From Selenomonadaceae bacterium UBA2897 (GTDB taxonomy: Bacteria > Bacillota > Negativicutes > Selenomonadales > Selenomonadaceae), in NCBI GenBank assembly GCA_002350105.1, contig DEDT01000010.1:1-64000 (forward strand): a stretch of 64,000 bases of DNA, read 5' to 3'. The notes beneath the pieces are model-generated. The model was not told the origin of the DNA and searched no databases. It worked only from the letters and a program-made list of their open reading frames with translations. A program made the position numbers and the translations under genes. Numbering within the stretch: the stretch's first letter is position 1; each line of letters begins with the position of its first letter. Of this stretch, positions 1-9,380 are shown piece by piece.

Positions 1-37
1 TTGACAAGCGTGCCATTATACTTTCTATATAGCCTTG

Positions 38-66
38 GCCTCAGAGAATAAAATCTGGGGCTTTTT
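38..66 (+). terminator. Rho-independent terminator of the upstream gene
   Basis: GCCTCAGA pairs with TCTGGGGC (one G-T wobble) around an 8-nt loop and is followed directly by five T. It lies between a TTGACA box at position 1 and the mutS promoter, so it probably ends the gene left of the window. Confidence 0.55.
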
Positions 67-67
67 G

Positions 68-96
68 CTTACAAAAATAAAATTTTGGGGTATAAT
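68..96 (+). promoter_or_regulatory. Probable mutS promoter
   Basis: A CTTACA -35 (68-73), 17-nt spacer and perfect TATAAT -10 (91-96) lie 35 bp ahead of the mutS ATG. The AGGAGGT ribosome site begins at 118. Confidence 0.6.
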
Positions 97-131
97 GAAA
101 TACTGATTACTTTGTTAGGAGGTAGCGCAGG

Positions 132-2747
132 ATGGAATACACGCCGATGATGCAGCAGTATCTGGCCACGAAGGAGCAGCACCCGGACGACATTCTCTTT
201 TTCCGTCTGGGCGATTTCTATGAGATGTTCTTTGACGATGCGCGCCTCGTCTCGCGCGAGCTTGGCCTCACGCTGACGAGTCGCAGTGGCAACAAGGACA
301 AGGCACCCATGTGCGGCGTGCCCTACCACGCGGCCGAGGTCTACATCAACAAGCTCATCAAAAAGGGCTACAAAGTGGCCATTGCGGAGCAAATCGGCGA
401 CCCGAAGGCGAAGGGCCTCACCAAGCGCGAGGTCATTAAAATCATCACGCCGGGCACCGTGCTCACGGCGGATGCGCTGCGCGATGCGGCGAACAACTAC
501 ATCGCGCTTATTTACGAGGCGGGGGAGCACATCGTGCTCGCGGGCGCGGATATCTCAACGGGCGAGTGCTTCTACGGCCTTTACGGCGGTGCGAACCGCC
601 TGCAGATGCTTTTAGACGAGCTCTACCGCCTGCAGATGCCCGAGCTGCTGCTCGTGGGCGAGCTTTCGTTTCAGACGGCGCTGCAGGACTTTATGACGAT
701 GCGCCTGCCGCACTGCGCCTTTACGCGCATCGCGGAGATTTCCGCACACGTGGAGGACCGGCTCGTGCAACATTTCGACGCGGCGAACCGGCCGAGCGAT
801 GCGGCGGCGGGCGAGGCTGTGGCGACGCTGCTCGACTACCTGCACGCGACGGTCAAAAACGACCTAACGCATCTGAACACGCTGACGTTCCTCGATGCCT
901 CGGAAAACCTCGTCGTCGACACCTACACGTTGCGCAACCTGGAAATCACGCGCAATCTGCGTGACGGCGGCAAGAAAAATACGCTCCTGGATGTGCTCGA
1001 CTTCACGGAGACGCCGATGGGCAGCCGCCTGCTGAAAAAGTGGCTGGAGTATCCGCTGCTCTCGCTCGTGCGTATCGGGCGGCGGCAGGACGCCGTGGAG
1101 GAGCTCGTGAACGACTTCGCACGGCGTGAGAGCCTGCGCACGGGCTGCCAGCAGGTGCACGATTTCGAGCGCCTGCTCACGCGCATCGAGGTCGGCACGG
1201 CGAACGCGCGCGACCTCATCGCGCTGAAGGTCTCACTCGCCTGCCTGCCTGCTATCCGCGAGGGGCTCAAGGGGGCGCAGGCGCAGCTCCTCCAGCAGTG
1301 TGCGGCGGGCGTGGAGGCCTTTGACGAGCTCGTGGACCTCCTGACGCGCGCCATTGTCGACGAGCCGGGGCTCACGGTGCGCGAGGGCGGCATCATCAAG
1401 GACGGCTATAACGCCGAGCTCGACGAATACCGCCGCATCGCCCACGACAGCAAGGCGATGCTGCAGGAGATGGAGGAGCAGGAAAAGGCCAAGACGGGCA
1501 TCAAGTCGCTGAAAATCGGCTACAACAAGGTGTTCGGCTACTATATCGAGGTGCGCAACTCCGGCGCCGACCTCGTGCCGGAGCGCTATATTCGCAAGCA
1601 GACCCTCGCGAACGCCGAGCGTTACATCACGGAGGAGCTCAAGGAGTTCGAGACGAAAATCCTCGGCGCGCAGGAAAAAATCATCAATATCGAGTACAAT
1701 CTCTTTACCGAGGTACGCGAGACCATCAAGGCACGCCTCACCGACATTCAGGCCACGGCGCATCAGGTGGCCATCGTCGACGTGCTCGTGAGCCTCGCCG
1801 AGGCCGCCACGCGCTATGACTACACGCGCCCCGTGCTCACCGACAACGGCGAAATCGACATCAAGGACGGCCGCCATCCGCTCGTAGAGCGTATCCTCAC
1901 GCGCGACCTCTTCGTGCCGAATGATGCCGTGCTCAACCACCGCGACTGCGAAATCATGCTGATCACGGGCCCGAACATGGCGGGCAAGTCCACCTATATG
2001 CGGCAGGTAGCTCTGCTCACGCTCATGGCACAGGTCGGCAGCTTCGTACCTGCGCGCGAGGCCAGCATCTCGCCCGTGGACCGCATTTTCACGCGCATCG
2101 GCGCCAGCGATGACCTCGTGAGCGGTCAGTCCACGTTCATGGTGGAGATGAACGAGGTGGCGCAGATCCTGAAGTATGCGACGAAAAACAGCCTCGTCAT
2201 CCTCGACGAAATCGGCCGTGGTACGAGCACCTTTGACGGCATGAGCATCGCCAAGGCGGTCATCGAATTCATCGAGAAGAAAGTCCATGCCAAGACGCTC
2301 TTTGCCACGCATTACCATGAGCTCACGGACATGGAAGATGAGAAAATCAAGAACTACTGCGTGGCGGTCAAGGAACGCGGCACGCAGGTGGCCTTCCTGC
2401 GGCGCATCGTGCGCGGTGCGGCGGATAAGTCCTACGGCATCCACGTGGCGCGGCTCGCGGGACTGCCGAAGACGGTGACGAAGCGTGCCGAAGCCATCCT
2501 GCAGGAGCTCGAAAGCGAACAGGAAGCCCTGCAGGGCGAGGAAAAGCCGGCCAGAGCGAAAAAAACCGCCACGCAGGCAGCAGCTCCCGCACCGCAGGTG
2601 GAAGCGCCCGTGATGGGGTCTCTGTTTGGCAATGCGCTGAGCGATACGCTGCTGGGCCTCGATATCATGACGATGACGCCGCTGGAGGCCATGAACGAGC
2701 TGTATAAACTGCAGGAGCAGGCGAAGAGGGAGGCAGGTCAGGTATGA
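132..2747 (+). CDS. mutS: DNA mismatch repair protein MutS
   Basis: MutS recognises mispaired and looped bases and, with ATP, recruits MutL. At 871 aa it has the usual full length. The N-terminal mismatch-binding domain carries the conserved FxE wedge region (FYEMFFDDA near residue 29), followed by connector, lever and clamp domains. The ATPase has Walker A GPNMAGKSTYMRQ (about residue 614) and Walker B LVILDEIGRGTSTFDG. The ATG is preceded by AGGAGGT at 7-nt spacing. It overlaps mutL by 4 nt (ATGA), so the two are translationally coupled. The family assignment is secure. Confidence 0.98.
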   Translation: MEYTPMMQQYLATKEQHPDDILFFRLGDFYEMFFDDARLVSRELGLTLTSRSGNKDKAPMCGVPYHAAEVYINKLIKKGYKVAIAEQIGDPKAKGLTKREVIKIITPGTVLTADALRDAANNYIALIYEAGEHIVLAGADISTGECFYGLYGGANRLQMLLDELYRLQMPELLLVGELSFQTALQDFMTMRLPHCAFTRIAEISAHVEDRLVQHFDAANRPSDAAAGEAVATLLDYLHATVKNDLTHLNTLTFLDASENLVVDTYTLRNLEITRNLRDGGKKNTLLDVLDFTETPMGSRLLKKWLEYPLLSLVRIGRRQDAVEELVNDFARRESLRTGCQQVHDFERLLTRIEVGTANARDLIALKVSLACLPAIREGLKGAQAQLLQQCAAGVEAFDELVDLLTRAIVDEPGLTVREGGIIKDGYNAELDEYRRIAHDSKAMLQEMEEQEKAKTGIKSLKIGYNKVFGYYIEVRNSGADLVPERYIRKQTLANAERYITEELKEFETKILGAQEKIINIEYNLFTEVRETIKARLTDIQATAHQVAIVDVLVSLAEAATRYDYTRPVLTDNGEIDIKDGRHPLVERILTRDLFVPNDAVLNHRDCEIMLITGPNMAGKSTYMRQVALLTLMAQVGSFVPAREASISPVDRIFTRIGASDDLVSGQSTFMVEMNEVAQILKYATKNSLVILDEIGRGTSTFDGMSIAKAVIEFIEKKVHAKTLFATHYHELTDMEDEKIKNYCVAVKERGTQVAFLRRIVRGAADKSYGIHVARLAGLPKTVTKRAEAILQELESEQEALQGEEKPARAKKTATQAAAPAPQVEAPVMGSLFGNALSDTLLGLDIMTMTPLEAMNELYKLQEQAKREAGQV

Positions 2748-4705
2748 GCATCATCCATCTGCTGGACGACAGTACTATCAATAAAATTGCGGCCGGTGAG
2801 GTCGTGGAGCGGCCTGCCTCCGTCGTCAAAGAGCTCGTGGAGAACGCCATCGACGCCGGTGCGACGCGCGTCGAGGTCGAGATTATGGCGGGTGGCACGA
2901 GCTTTATCCGCGTGACGGACAACGGCAAGGGCATGAGCCGCGAGGATGCCGAAATGGCTATCCAGCGCCATGCCACGAGCAAGATCCGCGAGGTCAGCGA
3001 CCTCACGAGCGTGGCGACGCTGGGATTTCGCGGCGAGGCACTGCCGACCATCGCCTCGGTTTCGCGGTTTACCATGCTCACGCGCGAGGCGGACAGCGAC
3101 CTCGGCACACAGGTGACGATTACGGGCGGCAAGGACACGGACATCCGTGAGGCGGGCTGCAGTCTCGGCACGACGATTCGCGTGGAAGACCTGTTCTTCA
3201 ATACGCCCGCGCGCAAGAAGTTCCTCAAGACAAACCATACGGAGACCGCGCACATCAGCGATTTCCTCACGAAGCTCGCGCTCTCGCATCCGGAGATCGC
3301 CTTCCGCTTCATCAGCAACAACAAGACATCCATGGTGACGCCGGGCAAGGGGAACCTGACGGAGACCATCCGCGCCATCTACGGGCAGAAAGTGGCCGAG
3401 AGCCTGCTGGGGCTGGAGTTCGTGGGCGAGGAAATCAGTGTGGACGGCTATATCACGAAACCCTCCATGCTCAAGGCGAGCCGCAGCTGGCAGACCTGCA
3501 TCGTCAACGGGCGCATCATCCAGAACCGCGCCGTGGCCAAGGCCATCGACAACGCATACAAGGCGCTCATCCCGAAGAGCGGCTATCCCTTCGCCGTGCT
3601 CAACATCCAGGTGCCGCAGCGCACGATCGATGTGAACGTGCATCCGCAAAAAAGTGAGCTGAAGTTCGAGGATGAAAGCAGCGTGTTCAAGGCCGTCTAC
3701 AAGGCCGTGCACGACGCCCTGCGCCCCGCCGTGGACCGCGACCTCACGCAGGTGGCGGCCGTGGTGGAGAAGCCGCACCTCGCACCGCAGCCCCGCTATG
3801 CGCAGGAGACCATGCAGTTCCATCCCGCCGCGGCGCAGGCAGGGCCGGTTTCGCAGGGCAACTGGCAGCCGAAGACCTTCTACGAGGCCGCCACGCATAC
3901 GCCACCTGCGATGGGGAATCCTGCCTCAACTGTCTCTTTTGACGAAGCAAGGGCGGCGGTGCAACGGCCTTCCGTGCAGTACGTGCCCGTGACGCCGCAG
4001 ACAGAACAAGTGGCGGATGGTGCGGCCGGCCAGGCCGTGACGGGCGAAGCTGTCTTACAGAAGACGGAATCTCCCTGCCAGACGGCGGACGGCCAGGCGG
4101 ACGCATCCGAACAGCTGGCCTCCGAGGGCAATATCTTTCCCATTGGGCAGGTTGACCTCACTTACATTATCGCGCAGGATGCGAAAGGGCTCTATATCGT
4201 TGACCAGCACGCGGCGCATGAGCGCATCCTCTTCGACCGCTTTTCGGCGCTGGCGGGCGACATTCCCGCCCAGCAGCTGTTGGTGCATCTGGTGCTTTCT
4301 TTCGATGGCAAGGAGTCGGAGCTCATTGCGGCGCATCAGGATCTGTTCCGCCAGCTGGGCTTCGACATGGAGCCGAGCGGCGACGATGAATTCCGCCTGC
4401 GGGAGATTCCCGCAGATATCCCCGTGTCGGAGGCTGAGGACTGCGTGCGGGAGATTCTCGCGAATCTCATGGAGAGCCATGCGACAACGGCGCAGGAGAT
4501 CCGTCAGGCCTGCCTCGCGACAACGGCCTGTCGCGCCGCCATCAAGGCGGGCGAGGAACTGAGCCGCCAGCAGATGCAGATCATCCTCGAGGAACTTGCG
4601 CACACGCCGTTCCCCTTCACCTGCCCCCATGGCCGCCCGACTATCCTGAAATTCTCCAGCGAAGACCTGGCGAAGATGTTCAAACGCACGGGTTTTGGCT
4701 TTTGA
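2744..4705 (+). CDS. mutL: DNA mismatch repair protein MutL
   Basis: MutL is the GHKL ATPase that couples MutS mismatch recognition to strand incision. The protein is 653 aa. The N-terminal ATPase has the motifs NAIDAGAT, DNGKGM and GFRGEALPTIASV. A low-complexity linker covers roughly residues 340-455, followed by the C-terminal dimerisation domain, which begins near FPIGQVDLTYIIAQ. That domain contains DQHAAHERILF, matching the DQHAxxER metal-binding motif of endonuclease-type MutL, and it ends with CPHGRPT. By family knowledge this predicts an intrinsic nicking activity. The start overlaps the mutS stop, and the next gene overlaps the mutL stop. Confidence 0.97.
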   Translation: MSIIHLLDDSTINKIAAGEVVERPASVVKELVENAIDAGATRVEVEIMAGGTSFIRVTDNGKGMSREDAEMAIQRHATSKIREVSDLTSVATLGFRGEALPTIASVSRFTMLTREADSDLGTQVTITGGKDTDIREAGCSLGTTIRVEDLFFNTPARKKFLKTNHTETAHISDFLTKLALSHPEIAFRFISNNKTSMVTPGKGNLTETIRAIYGQKVAESLLGLEFVGEEISVDGYITKPSMLKASRSWQTCIVNGRIIQNRAVAKAIDNAYKALIPKSGYPFAVLNIQVPQRTIDVNVHPQKSELKFEDESSVFKAVYKAVHDALRPAVDRDLTQVAAVVEKPHLAPQPRYAQETMQFHPAAAQAGPVSQGNWQPKTFYEAATHTPPAMGNPASTVSFDEARAAVQRPSVQYVPVTPQTEQVADGAAGQAVTGEAVLQKTESPCQTADGQADASEQLASEGNIFPIGQVDLTYIIAQDAKGLYIVDQHAAHERILFDRFSALAGDIPAQQLLVHLVLSFDGKESELIAAHQDLFRQLGFDMEPSGDDEFRLREIPADIPVSEAEDCVREILANLMESHATTAQEIRQACLATTACRAAIKAGEELSRQQMQIILEELAHTPFPFTCPHGRPTILKFSSEDLAKMFKRTGFGF

Positions 4706-5520
4706 TTATGGTAACAACGATGCAAGCAACAGAGATAAAAATTGCGGCGGTCGTGACGACGTCGCGGAAGTGGAATGAGGAGACGCTGGCGCTGGCAAAG
4801 GTGACGGCGGAGCGGCTGGGCATACCGTATGCGGAGCGGCGCACGCTGTCCATCGACGAGCTGCGCGAGCGCTATGGCGTGCAGGATGTGCTGGTGGCGA
4901 AGAACGGCTTGCTCATGCTGGAGACGGCGGGCGGCGAGCTGTTCTTTCACCCGAACATGGCACATCTGCGTATCAAGAATATCCGCCATGGACGGGGTGA
5001 CCGCATGGGAGAGGCCATGGGCCTGCATGAGGGCATGTGCGTGCTCGACTGCACGCTGGGCTTCGGTGCTGATGCCATCACGGCAGCCTATCTCGTGGGA
5101 GAGACGGGGCAGGTCATGGGCGTCGAGTCGCGGCCGCTCATCGAGGCGGTCGTGGGCTGGGGCCTCGCTCATCTCACGGGCGAGAGCCATCATGTGACGG
5201 AGGCGATGCGCCGCGTGCACACGGTCTGCAGCGATGCCCTGGCCTATCTGCGCCGGCAGCCGGATAAGAGCGTGGATATTGTTTATTTTGATCCGATGTT
5301 CCGTCATCCTTTCTACGAGAGCAAGGCACTCGACCCGCTGCGCGCCGTGGCCGATCCTCGTCCGCTGACGCCGGAGACCGTGGCTGAGGCCTGCCGCGTC
5401 GCGCGGCAGCGGGTGGTACTGAAGGAGACAGCTAAAAGTAAGGAGTTCGCGCGCCTCGGTTTTACACAGGTCACGGGCGGTCGCTACAGCAAGGTACATT
5501 ACGGCATACGTGAGCTTTGA
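4702..5520 (+). CDS. RsmJ-like class I SAM-dependent methyltransferase
   Basis: This 272-aa protein resembles the DUF548/RsmJ group, whose E. coli member methylates G1516 of 16S rRNA. The SAM-binding loop reads VLDCTLGFGADAITAAYL (about residues 114-131), and a later catalytic-type motif is VDIVYFDPMFRHPF. The N-terminal about 100 residues match the RsmJ accessory region only loosely, so rRNA as substrate is an inference. The first in-frame start is TTG at 4702, overlapping the mutL stop. ATG codons at 4708 and 4720 are equally possible because no clear ribosome site decides between them. It appears to be the third gene of the mutSL operon. Confidence 0.75.
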   Translation: MIMVTTMQATEIKIAAVVTTSRKWNEETLALAKVTAERLGIPYAERRTLSIDELRERYGVQDVLVAKNGLLMLETAGGELFFHPNMAHLRIKNIRHGRGDRMGEAMGLHEGMCVLDCTLGFGADAITAAYLVGETGQVMGVESRPLIEAVVGWGLAHLTGESHHVTEAMRRVHTVCSDALAYLRRQPDKSVDIVYFDPMFRHPFYESKALDPLRAVADPRPLTPETVAEACRVARQRVVLKETAKSKEFARLGFTQVTGGRYSKVHYGIREL

Positions 5521-5728
5521 GGTGTCGTCTGACGTATGACTTTCGGGCAGGCGCTTTACATATTTTTTACGTTAATTTAAAAATAATCAATTTTTAAAAA
5601 GGATTTTCCCTTTCTAAGTAGAATTAATCATAGCAAGGGATAAATGGGAGAGCTATGAAGCATGGCGATGCAACAGACTACAGGTTGCGTGCCCATGTAA
5701 ACGTATTAAATGGAAAAGAGTGTGACCT
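5521..5728. other. Intergenic region with an imperfect hairpin
   Basis: AT-rich sequence separates the methyltransferase gene from the next small gene. A stem joins CATGG at 5661 and GCAAC with GTTGC and CCATG at 5697, with mismatches in between and no T-run. It sits just ahead of the next start and could be leader structure. No clear promoter was picked out. Confidence 0.3.
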
Positions 5729-6010
5729 ATGAAAATCGATGTTGGCAGAGCGTTGTTTCACGATGAAGCAAGCGACAGGTATCGCGTGGTAGCAGAGATT
5801 CGCCCTGCAGGCATTCATGGCGATCTCGCCTACCGTTTGGAGCAGGATTCGCCGGAAGACCTGCACAAGGTGTATACGAACTGGCACCGCCCCGATGGTC
5901 AGTACAGCCAGGGCGATGGCCAGTTGATCGAGGCAGCTGGAGAGGCTATCGATGCGTGGATGCATTCCCAGCCGGACTGTGATGTAGCCATGCTGGAAGT
6001 GGCAGAATAA
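5729..6010 (+). CDS. Small conserved-looking hypothetical protein
   Basis: This is a 93-aa acidic soluble protein with no signal peptide, membrane segment or recognised motif. It begins MKIDVGRALFHDEASDRY and has a central basic/aromatic patch (HKVYTNWHRPDG). Support for a real gene comes from its codon use, a terminator immediately downstream (6020-6067) and the absence of a better frame. The ribosome site is poor (AAAAGAG about 10 nt upstream). Function is unknown. Confidence 0.6.
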   Translation: MKIDVGRALFHDEASDRYRVVAEIRPAGIHGDLAYRLEQDSPEDLHKVYTNWHRPDGQYSQGDGQLIEAAGEAIDAWMHSQPDCDVAMLEVAE

Positions 6011-6019
6011 GTGAATAAA

Positions 6020-6067
6020 GCAAAGACGCTGTGTGCTCAGAGGGGGAGTGCACAGCGTTTTTGCTTT
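6020..6067 (+). terminator. Strong Rho-independent terminator
   Basis: GCAAAGACGCTGTG (6020-6033) pairs with CACAGCGTTTTTGC (6051-6064), with one G-T wobble around a 17-nt loop, and further T residues follow. It ends the small gene at 5729. Confidence 0.75.
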
Positions 6068-6093
6068 ACATATATGCCCGTTGATGCTACAAT
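6065..6093 (+). promoter_or_regulatory. Candidate promoter upstream of RNase J
   Basis: TTTACA (6065-6070), a 17-nt spacer and TACAAT (6088-6093) form a good sigma-A-type promoter right after the terminator. A second TATAAT at 6205-6210, nearer the gene, has only a weak -35 (TTTATG), so the RNase J leader could be about 30 or 150 nt long. Confidence 0.45.
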
Positions 6094-6245
6094 AGATATA
6101 ATGATTTGAGCGGAAAAAACTACATAATGCTGGTGGGCTGCGTGCAGAACGGACAGCCTTGGTTTTTTGCGTATTGATACATTTATGCTTTATGATGAAA
6201 CCGATATAATATAAATATAGATAATACATAGTGGAGGTGTACTTT

Positions 6246-7910
6246 TTGGCTAAACAAGCGCAAAAGTTACAAATCATCCCCCTGGGCGGTCTGGGGGAAA
6301 TCGGCAAGAACATGACGGTAATCCGTTGCGACGAGGAAATCCTCGTCATCGATGCGGGTCTGATGTTCCCAGAGGACGATATGCTGGGCGTCGACCTCGT
6401 TATTCCGGATATTACCTATCTGTTGGAGCACAAAGACGAGATCAAGGCCATCGTGCTCACGCATGGTCATGAGGATCACATCGGCGCGCTGCCGTATGTG
6501 CTGAAGCAGATCAACGTGCCGGTCTATGGCACGCGCCTGACGCTGGGCATTCTGGAGGGCCGCCTGAAAGAGAACGGCGTGGACTCGGGCAACCTGCATT
6601 CGGTCATGCAGGGCGACATCATCAATGTCGGCTGCTTCAGCGTTGGCTTCATCCGCGTGAACCACTCCATCCCCGATGCCGTGGGCCTTTCCATCAAGAC
6701 GCCGGTCGGCATGATCGTGCATACGGGTGACTTCAAGCTCGACTATACGCCAATCGATGGCAAGATGACGGATTTCCGCCGCTTCTCCGACCTCGGCAAC
6801 AAGGGCGTGCTCGTGATGATGGCGGATTCTACGAATGCGGAGCGCGAGGGTCATACGCCGTCGGAGCGCACGGTGGGCGCGGCCTTCGACCGTTCGTTCC
6901 ACAAGGCGCGCGGCCGTATCATCGTGGCTACGTTCTCCTCGAACGTGCATCGCATCCAGCAGGTCATTGACACGGCCGTGCGCTACAAGCGCAAGGTAGC
7001 CGTGCTGGGCCGCAGCATGGTCAACGTCGTGAATATCTCGCTGGAGCTCGGCTATATCCATGCGCCGGAGGGCACGCTCATCGACATCGATGAGATCAAC
7101 AACTACCGCATGGAGCAGATCGTCGTCATCACGACGGGCAGCCAGGGCGAGCCGATGTCCGCACTCACGCGTATGGCCATGTCTGACCACCGCAAGGTCG
7201 GCATCGTGCCGGGCGATACGGTCATCATCTCTGCAAACCCGATTCCGGGCAATGAGAAGATGGTCGTCAAGACCATCGACAACCTGCTCAAGCTCGGCGC
7301 CGATGTCGTCTACGGCCGCAGCGAGGGCATTCACGTCTCCGGCCATGCGAGCCGCGAGGAACTGAAGCTCATGCACAATCTCGTGCGCCCGAAGTTCTTC
7401 ATCCCGGTGCACGGCGAGTACCATCACCTCGTGAAGCACGCGCAGCTCGCGCAGGAGCTCGGCATGCCGAAAGATCACGTCTTCGTGGGCGAGAACGGCA
7501 TGGTCTTCGAGTTCACGAAGGATAAGGGTACCGTGACGGGCAAGGTTCAGGCCGGTATGGTCATGGTCGATGGCCTCGGCGTCGGCGATGTCGGCAACAT
7601 CGTGCTGCGCGACCGCCGTCAGCTCTCGCAGGACGGCATTCTCATCGTCGTCGTGACGATGAACCGCCAGACGAACCGTGTCGTTTCCGGCCCGGATATC
7701 GTCTCGCGCGGCTTCGTCTACGTGCGTGAATCCGAGGCCCTTATGGACGAGGCGCGTGCCCGCGTGCAGCAGGCGCTCACGCGTTGCGAGGACGAGAATG
7801 TCAAGGAGTGGGCCGCCATCAAGGCCAATGTCCGCGACGCCCTCGGCCGCTATCTCTTCGATAAGACGCGCCGCCGCCCGATGATCCTGCCAATAATCAT
7901 GGAAATCTGA
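6246..7910 (+). CDS. rnjA: Ribonuclease J (RNase J1-type)
   Basis: RNase J is the metallo-beta-lactamase/beta-CASP ribonuclease that combines endonuclease and 5'-3' exonuclease activity in Firmicutes mRNA turnover and rRNA maturation. The zinc motif HGHEDHIGALPY and the later HTGDFKLD are in place. The beta-CASP motifs include ATFSSNVHRIQQ, TTGSQGEP, SGHASREE and PVHGEYHHL. At 554 aa it is normal length. I chose TTG at 6246 because GGAGGT (6233-6238) lies 7 nt ahead. The in-frame GTG at 6231 would sit on that ribosome site. It is probably monocistronic, with terminators on both sides. Confidence 0.95.
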   Translation: MAKQAQKLQIIPLGGLGEIGKNMTVIRCDEEILVIDAGLMFPEDDMLGVDLVIPDITYLLEHKDEIKAIVLTHGHEDHIGALPYVLKQINVPVYGTRLTLGILEGRLKENGVDSGNLHSVMQGDIINVGCFSVGFIRVNHSIPDAVGLSIKTPVGMIVHTGDFKLDYTPIDGKMTDFRRFSDLGNKGVLVMMADSTNAEREGHTPSERTVGAAFDRSFHKARGRIIVATFSSNVHRIQQVIDTAVRYKRKVAVLGRSMVNVVNISLELGYIHAPEGTLIDIDEINNYRMEQIVVITTGSQGEPMSALTRMAMSDHRKVGIVPGDTVIISANPIPGNEKMVVKTIDNLLKLGADVVYGRSEGIHVSGHASREELKLMHNLVRPKFFIPVHGEYHHLVKHAQLAQELGMPKDHVFVGENGMVFEFTKDKGTVTGKVQAGMVMVDGLGVGDVGNIVLRDRRQLSQDGILIVVVTMNRQTNRVVSGPDIVSRGFVYVRESEALMDEARARVQQALTRCEDENVKEWAAIKANVRDALGRYLFDKTRRRPMILPIIMEI

Positions 7911-7925
7911 ACATCGTCAAATCGC

Positions 7926-7956
7926 GCCGCAGGTGGAAAATCCGCCTGCGGCTTTT
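7926..7956 (+). terminator. Terminator of rnjA
   Basis: GCCGCAGGTGGA and TCCGCCTGCGGC pair around AAA with one wobble, followed by TTTT. It separates rnjA from the BREX operon. Confidence 0.8.
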
Positions 7957-7990
7957 CATCAGGTAAAGCTTCGGGGATAGCGCAGGCTTG

Positions 7991-7999
7991 TGTTATAAT
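7991..7999 (+). promoter_or_regulatory. Extended -10 promoter of the BREX operon
   Basis: TGTTATAAT is an extended -10 (TGN plus a perfect TATAAT at 7994-7999), 36 bp upstream of the brxA ATG. No good -35 is visible at the right distance, which is tolerated with an extended -10. Confidence 0.5.
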
Positions 8000-8034
8000 G
8001 GTAAGAGACTATCGTTCTGGCTTGAGGAGGAAAT

Positions 8035-8637
8035 ATGGCGAGCGTGGAGATTTATCGGGCGCAGCTCACGCGGGAACCTTTTCTGTGGCGCGAGATGTGC
8101 GTGACGGCGCGGCTGCTCACGGAGGGGGTGCCTCTGGAGGAGATTGGCGAGCGGGTTTTTCGGGATAATTTATTCCAGTATCCTACGGAGAAGTCGCTGA
8201 AGCGTATGGCGCGTGCCTGCGTGCTGCGCCTGCAGCGGCTGGAGGATGCAGAGGCCGTGCGCCTGATCGCGGGGGCACCGGCAACCGTGTCGCAGCAGCT
8301 CTGCCTGTACGCCCTGCTCAAGGACAGCCGCCTGCTGCGGGATTTCATGCTGCAGGTCATCGCGGTTAAATACCAGCAGCATGATCTGCATTGCAGCCGG
8401 GCCGATGTGCGGGCCTTTTTCCTGCAGCTACAGGGGCAGAATGAGCAGGTGGCGGCCTGGAGCGACAGCACGATTCAGAAAATCAGCGGCGTCATCATGG
8501 GCATCCTGATTCAGCTCGGCTACCTGGCGAATCAGCGCAGCGAGGAGCTGCAGCTGGTCTATCTGCAGCCGCAGGTGCGCGAGATTATGGAGCGGCACGG
8601 CGACCAGGCCTGGCTGGCGATGTTCTATACGGTTTGA
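8035..8637 (+). CDS. brxA: BREX protein BrxA (DUF1819)
   Basis: BrxA is the small first component of type 1 BREX systems. Published structures of homologues show a NusB-like fold that binds DNA, but its exact role in defence is unsettled. The 200-aa product has the DUF1819 pattern (LTREPFLWREMCVTARLL at the N terminus, then basic, helix-rich sequence). GAGGAGG lies 5 nt before the ATG. Position supports the call: brxB, brxC, pglX and pglZ follow in canonical order. The old label 'inner membrane protein' for this family is not supported here, since no membrane segment is seen. Confidence 0.9.
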   Translation: MASVEIYRAQLTREPFLWREMCVTARLLTEGVPLEEIGERVFRDNLFQYPTEKSLKRMARACVLRLQRLEDAEAVRLIAGAPATVSQQLCLYALLKDSRLLRDFMLQVIAVKYQQHDLHCSRADVRAFFLQLQGQNEQVAAWSDSTIQKISGVIMGILIQLGYLANQRSEELQLVYLQPQVREIMERHGDQAWLAMFYTV

Positions 8638-8642
8638 TTTTG

Positions 8643-8689
8643 GGACTGGCTAAAGGCTGGACTGGCTAAAGGCTGGACGGGTTAAAGGA
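8643..8689 (+). repeat. Three-unit 16-bp tandem repeat ahead of brxB
   Basis: GGACTGGCTAAAGGCT occurs twice head to tail (8643-8658, 8659-8674), followed by a diverged third unit, GGACGGGTTAAAGGA. The array fills the brxA-brxB gap and runs into the GGAAGGAG ribosome site of brxB. Confidence 0.8.
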
Positions 8690-8702
8690 AGGAGCGGGAC
8701 GC

Positions 8703-9275
8703 ATGGCAGAGACAGAACGGTCCATTGGGGAGCTGCTGGATCAGCTGCAGCAGGATATTCAGGATGAGGATTTCCAGGCTGGGCGCGGCACGTCCAACGA
8801 GGAAAACATCCATATCTACGGCTACGACCCGCACGACGAGATGACCGTGCGCTATTTCGTCGCCAGGCTGGAACGCAATAAAGCCCTGCACTGCCGGCTG
8901 AAAAGCTACAATCTCTATCAGGTATTCCTGGAGATGCTGCAGGCCAAGCCCAAAGTCTGCGAGCGCATCCCGCAGCTGGAGGCGCGCAAGGGCTCCCGTT
9001 TCCTGCTGGAGAAACTGGCGGGCATGATTACGCCGCAGGCTTTTGCGGCGCACATGGCCTACGCGCCGCATGAGCCGGGCGACGTCGTGCTGCTGCATGG
9101 CGTGGGCAGCGTCTATCCCTTTATGCGCATGCACACGCTGCTGGAGGCCATTCAGCCGGTCTTTTCGGACGTGCCTGTCGCCGTGCTGTATCCGGGCGTC
9201 TACACGGGGCGGGAGCTCAAGCTGTTCAATCTCCTACCCGCCAACGAGTATTACCGGGGCTTCAACATCAGCTGA
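8703..9275 (+). CDS. brxB: BREX protein BrxB (DUF1788)
   Basis: BrxB is a core BREX component of unknown biochemistry, always found beside BrxA and BrxC. The 190-aa product matches the DUF1788 family in length and in features such as VVLLHGVGSVYPFMRMHTLLE and the C-terminal VAVLYPGVYTGRELKLFNL (a P-loop-like YPG-Y-G region typical of the family). The ATG follows GGAAGGAG, which lies next to the 16-bp tandem repeats. It is co-directional with brxA (65-bp gap) and brxC (105-bp gap), consistent with one transcript. Confidence 0.92.
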   Translation: MAETERSIGELLDQLQQDIQDEDFQAGRGTSNEENIHIYGYDPHDEMTVRYFVARLERNKALHCRLKSYNLYQVFLEMLQAKPKVCERIPQLEARKGSRFLLEKLAGMITPQAFAAHMAYAPHEPGDVVLLHGVGSVYPFMRMHTLLEAIQPVFSDVPVAVLYPGVYTGRELKLFNLLPANEYYRGFNIS

Positions 9276-9380
9276 ATCGGCTGATACCTGTCTGAGCCGC
9301 ATTTTACTGAGCCACAGGGGAGCGCTGACGCTTTTATCCGTGTTTCCCTGACCTAACACATAGCAAAGGACTGATTTAGC

